Below, piece by piece: positions 60,074-64,000 of a stretch of 64,000 nucleotides of DNA (positions within the stretch are counted from its first letter, which is position 1; every line of letters starts with the position of its first letter). The notes under the pieces were generated by a model. That model did not search any database and was not told where the DNA came from. It was given only the letters and a program-made list of their open reading frames with translations. The stretch is taken from contig NZ_CAKAKL010000004.1 of NCBI RefSeq assembly GCF_916619195.1, positions 62,001-126,000 of the forward strand, in the 5' to 3' direction. Origin of the DNA: Inquilinus sp. Marseille-Q2685. Its GTDB lineage: Bacteria; Pseudomonadota; Alphaproteobacteria; DSM-16000; Inquilinaceae. A program made the translations under genes and the position numbers.

Positions 60074-61236
60074 GCCGCCCCCTGCGCCTCGTCTTCATCG
60101 GGCTCAGCCTCTCCTCTTCCTGGGGCAACGGCCACGCCACCACCTACCGGGCGCTGCTGCGGGCCCTGGCGCGGCGCGGCCACGACATCCTGTTCCTGGA
60201 GCAGGACCAGCCCTGGTACGCCGAGAACCGCGACCTGCCGGCCCCGGATTTCTGCCGGCTGGCGCTGTATCCGGACCCGGCCGGGCTCTCGGCCTATCGC
60301 GCGGAGGTCGCCGAGGCCGACGCCGTGATCGTCGGGTCCTATGTCGCCGACGGCGTGGCCGTCTCGGCCTGGGTGCAGAGCGTCGCCGCCGGGGTGACCG
60401 CCTTCTACGACATCGACACGCCGGTGACGCTGGCGAAGCTGGAACGCGACGATTTCGAGTACCTGTCGCCCGAGCTGATTCCCGGCTTCGGCCTGTATCT
60501 CTCCTTCACCGGCGGGCCGACGCTGGCGCATCTGGTGCATCGCTACGGCGCGGCGGAGGCGCATCCGCTGTACTGCTCGGTCGACGCCGAGGCCTACCGG
60601 CCCGATCCGGCGGCATCCTTGCGCTATGACCTCGGCTATCTCGGCACCTACAGTCCCGACCGTCAGCCGACACTGGACAAGCTGCTGCTGAAGCCGGCGC
60701 GGGCGCTGCCGGATCTGCGCTTCGTCGTCGCCGGGTCGCAGTTCCCGCGCGATATCCGCTGGCCCGCCAACGTCACGCGCATCGAGCATGTGCCGGCGAA
60801 CGAGCATTGCAGCTTCTACAACGCCTGCCGCTTCACCCTGAACGTCACCCGCGCCGACATGGTCCGCGCCGGCTACAGCCCGAGCGTGCGGCTGTTCGAG
60901 GCGGCGGCCTGCGGCACGCCGATCATCTCCGATCCCTGGCTCGGCATCGAATCGATCTTCACGCCCGGGGCCGAGCTCTGCCTCGCCCATGACGGCGACC
61001 AAGTCATCGAGCTGCTAACCCGCTGCCCCGAGCCGCAGCGCCGCGGCATCGGCGAGGCGGCCCGGCGGCGCGTGCTGGCCGAGCACTCCTCCGACCGCCG
61101 CGCGGCGGGGCTGGAGGAGGTGCTGCGGCGCCGGATCGACGGGCTGGCCCGCCAGCGCCCGGTCCGCGCCGCCGCGACCGGGGGCGGACAAGGCCGGAGC
61201 CGCGGGGCTCGGCCGCATCTCCGGCTGGTGAAGTAG
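60070..61236 (+). CDS. CgeB-type glycosyltransferase, paralog 3
   Basis: 388 aa from ATG 60070, overlapping the preceding stop. It begins MSRPLRLVFIGLSLSSSWGN, contains LGYLGTYSPDRQPTLDKLLL and SVRLFEAAACGTPIISDPWL, and ends with a basic, Gly-rich tail (GGGQGRSRGARPHLRLVK) not present in the other two copies. A role in a glycan pathway is inferred from fold and operon. Confidence 0.88.
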   Translation: MSRPLRLVFIGLSLSSSWGNGHATTYRALLRALARRGHDILFLEQDQPWYAENRDLPAPDFCRLALYPDPAGLSAYRAEVAEADAVIVGSYVADGVAVSAWVQSVAAGVTAFYDIDTPVTLAKLERDDFEYLSPELIPGFGLYLSFTGGPTLAHLVHRYGAAEAHPLYCSVDAEAYRPDPAASLRYDLGYLGTYSPDRQPTLDKLLLKPARALPDLRFVVAGSQFPRDIRWPANVTRIEHVPANEHCSFYNACRFTLNVTRADMVRAGYSPSVRLFEAAACGTPIISDPWLGIESIFTPGAELCLAHDGDQVIELLTRCPEPQRRGIGEAARRRVLAEHSSDRRAAGLEEVLRRRIDGLARQRPVRAAATGGGQGRSRGARPHLRLVK

Positions 61237-61265
61237 CGGCCCGGCGTCAACGAGAGAGGATGATC

Positions 61266-62301
<1,036 letters not shown>

Positions 62302-62312
<11 letters not shown>

Positions 62313-63435
62313 CGCCGGCATGGGGCTCGAGGCTGCGGCGATAATCCGACGGCGTTGAGCCGGTGTGGCGCCGGAACGCGGCGGTGAAGGCTGAAGGAGT
62401 CTGGTAGCCCACCGCCAGCGCGATGTCCGTGATGCGGATCCGGGGATCCCGCAACAGCTGCCGAGCCTGCTCCACACGCAGCCCGGTCAGCCATTCATGC
62501 GGCGTGCGCCCCGTGGCATGGCGGAAGGCCGTGCAGAAATGCGACCGGCTCAGGGACGTCAGTGCGGCGAGCTCGTCGAGGCCGATGGCCTGGTCCAGAC
62601 GGTCGGCCATGTAATCGGTGACTCGCCGGACCTGCCAATGCGGCAGCCCTCGCCGCGGCAGCGCTGCCGGCGCCTGGCCGAGGGTGGAATGGGTCCGCAA
62701 CAGATGCGTGCACAGCAGGTCGAGCCCCTGTTCGACGAACAGGCGGCGGGACGGGTCGGGATGGGTCGCCTCGCGGCTGAGCGCGCGCAGGATGTGCGCG
62801 CCGACCGGATCCGCTTCGCCGAGGCGGGGCGCCAGTTCCACCCGGCGGCCGCGGGTGAGGGGTTCGGCGAACCCCTGGAGGCGGGCATCGCTCAGCATCG
62901 CATAGGACAGGGGCGACGCGACATCGATGTCCCAATCCCCGTCCCAGCCGGCCGGCACGATCGTGATGGTCCCCGGGCGCCCGACGCCGGCCAGGCGCAT
63001 CCGCCCGCGCCGCCAGACCCGGGGCGACGGCGGGCCGTAATAGGTGCCGATCGTATGCGCCGGCAGCCCCGGCATCGGCTCGTGCATCTCCAGATGCAGC
63101 CAGCGGGTGGTGATCAGCGTCTCGCGCTCGGGGATTTCCGCGACGGTCGGCAGCGGCCCGGCGATCACCCCGGCGCAGAGCTCGAACGCGGTGCGAGGGG
63201 CGAACGCCGTCGGCTGCGGGTCCCCGGCCTGATCGGCGCCCTTTGAATTTCCAGCGCTCTGGCGGGGCCGGGCCAATCGAGGCGACCTTGGCTGGATGTG
63301 GCGAGGTCTCAAATGTCGCCGAAAGCCGCGTCCGGCGCCAGTCCCGACCTGCACCTCCTGCGAGCCGGAACGGGTCCGGCCACGCCGTTGCCCGCTGCGG
63401 GCGAGCGGTCTCATGCCGTCGCAATCTTGCGACAA
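62302..63435 (-). CDS. AraC-family transcriptional regulator
   Basis: The C-terminal 100 residues are a clear AraC double helix-turn-helix (LDELAALTSLSRSHFCTAFR, TPHEWLTGLRVEQARQLLRD, ITDIALAVGYQTPSAFTAAF). The N-terminal domain holds beta strands (TLITTRWLHLEM, HTIGTYYGPPSPRVW) of an effector-binding type. The start is uncertain: from ATG 63435 the first ~80 residues are Arg-rich and look non-coding, and a GTG start nearer 63170 would suit the family length better. Divergent from the 2Fe-2S subunit gene, which it may control. Confidence 0.8.
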
Positions 63436-63559
63436 ACACCGAAATCCGCGAACGGCGGCAAGGACGGCATTCTCGTAATGAAGTCCTTTCCCGCCTCGGC
63501 AGGCCGGCGTCGATTCCCTCGACTGGCCGGACGCTGGGCTCGTCCGAAAGGAGCCCTGG

Positions 63560-64000
63560 ATGCCCTATGCGCTCAACGTCAATGGCAAATCCCATTCGGT
63601 CGATGTGGATGGAGACATTCCGCTGCTGTGGGTGCTGCGGGACGTCATCGGGCTGACCGGGACCAAGTTCGGCTGCGGCATCGCCATGTGCGGCGCCTGC
63701 ACGGTCCATCTGGACGGGCAGGCAGTGCGGTCCTGCGTCACCTCCGTCGCGGACGCCGCGTCCTCCGCGATCACCACCATCGAGGCGGTCGGCGACACCG
63801 AGACGGGCGCCCGCATCCAGCGGGCCTGGCTCGCCGAGGAGGTCGTCCAGTGCGGCTACTGCCAGTCCGGCCAGATCATGTCGGCGACGGCCCTGCTCGC
63901 GATCAACCCGTCGCCGACCGACGCGGACATCGATGCCGTGATGGCCGGCAACATCTGCCGCTGCGGCACCTATCCGCGCATCCGCGCGGCGATCAAGCGC
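63560..64000 (+). CDS. 2Fe-2S subunit of xanthine-dehydrogenase-family oxidoreductase (partial, cut by window end)
   Basis: 147 codons in frame to the window edge, beginning [20 protein letters not shown]. The plant-type ferredoxin cluster is [18 protein letters not shown]; the second cluster domain has [13 protein letters not shown] and [11 protein letters not shown]. This is the small subunit layout of isoquinoline 1-oxidoreductase/CoxS-like enzymes of about 150 aa, so only the last few residues are missing. AAAGGAG precedes ATG 63560. A molybdopterin large subunit should follow beyond the window. Confidence 0.93.
   Translation, partial: MPYALNVNGKSHSVDVDGDIPLLWVLRDVIGLTGTKFGCGIAMCGACTVHLDGQAVRSCVTSVADAASSAITTIEAVGDTETGARIQRAWLAEEVVQCGYCQSGQIMSATALLAINPSPTDADIDAVMAGNICRCGTYPRIRAAIKR

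Overview
The window is a very GC-rich, gene-dense stretch of a bacterial chromosome with strong G/C preference at third codon positions. A MucR/Ros regulator, an ehu/eut ectoine locus with an EnuR-type regulator, EcfG-type (GGAAC-N17-CGTT) promoters and REP-like palindromes together point to a free-living alphaproteobacterium. A Rhodospirillales relative is my best guess, but the species cannot be fixed from the sequence alone. I see no rRNA, tRNA or CRISPR array.

Layout. 1-1967: an OmpR-type response regulator and its histidine kinase, which runs off the left edge. 1968-2534: an unusually AT-rich intergenic island. 2535-6016: a 26-codon candidate membrane peptide, then a cytochrome P450, an LpxL-like acyltransferase and a MucR protein with a long N-terminal extension. 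6056-11410: a LysR regulator divergent from pxpA, biotin carboxylase, pxpB, pxpC and a biotin carrier; together these look like a split biotin-dependent carboxylase related to urea carboxylase and 5-oxoprolinase. 11779-16234: Tat-exported oxalate decarboxylase, a formate/nitrite-type channel and a YdeP/FdhF-like molybdopterin oxidoreductase, plausibly an oxalate-to-formate-to-CO2 or acid-resistance module. 16317-17888: palindromic repeats and an IS481-family element that landed exactly in the loop of a REP-like hairpin. 17909-24652 (minus): an RND efflux operon (adaptor, pump, FixL-like kinase, FixJ-like regulator) plus one unknown gene. 25166-25450: a small secreted His-rich protein.

25585-32124: a catabolic operon (GntR regulator, esterase, family-1 binding protein, two permeases, TIM-barrel isomerase, Gfo/Idh/MocA dehydrogenase) with no ATPase gene. 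32157-46049: a complete ectoine/5-hydroxyectoine uptake and catabolism locus (doeB/eutE, doeA/eutD, eutC, eutB, eutA, ehuD, ehuC, ehuB, ehuA, enuR on minus; doeX, doeC, doeD on plus), followed by an extra medium-chain oxidoreductase. Four copies of one 125-140 bp composite palindrome sit between genes of this locus.

47195-49874: small stress-type genes (SDR, PRC-barrel protein, hypotheticals) behind an EcfG-type promoter. 49980-53063: an atypical NRAMP-like transporter and a phosphoribosyltransferase/kinase-like fusion. 53090-62312: a second EcfG-type promoter followed by a tightly overlapping operon of two sugar-nucleotide epimerases, a B12-binding radical SAM protein, a GT4 glycosyltransferase, three CgeB-type glycosyltransferases and a UDP-glucuronate decarboxylase-like enzyme. 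This looks like stress-controlled synthesis of an unusual glycan or glycoconjugate and is the best candidate for an uncharacterised system. 62302-64000: an AraC regulator convergent with that operon, and the start of a 2Fe-2S subunit of a xanthine-dehydrogenase-family enzyme, cut by the right edge.
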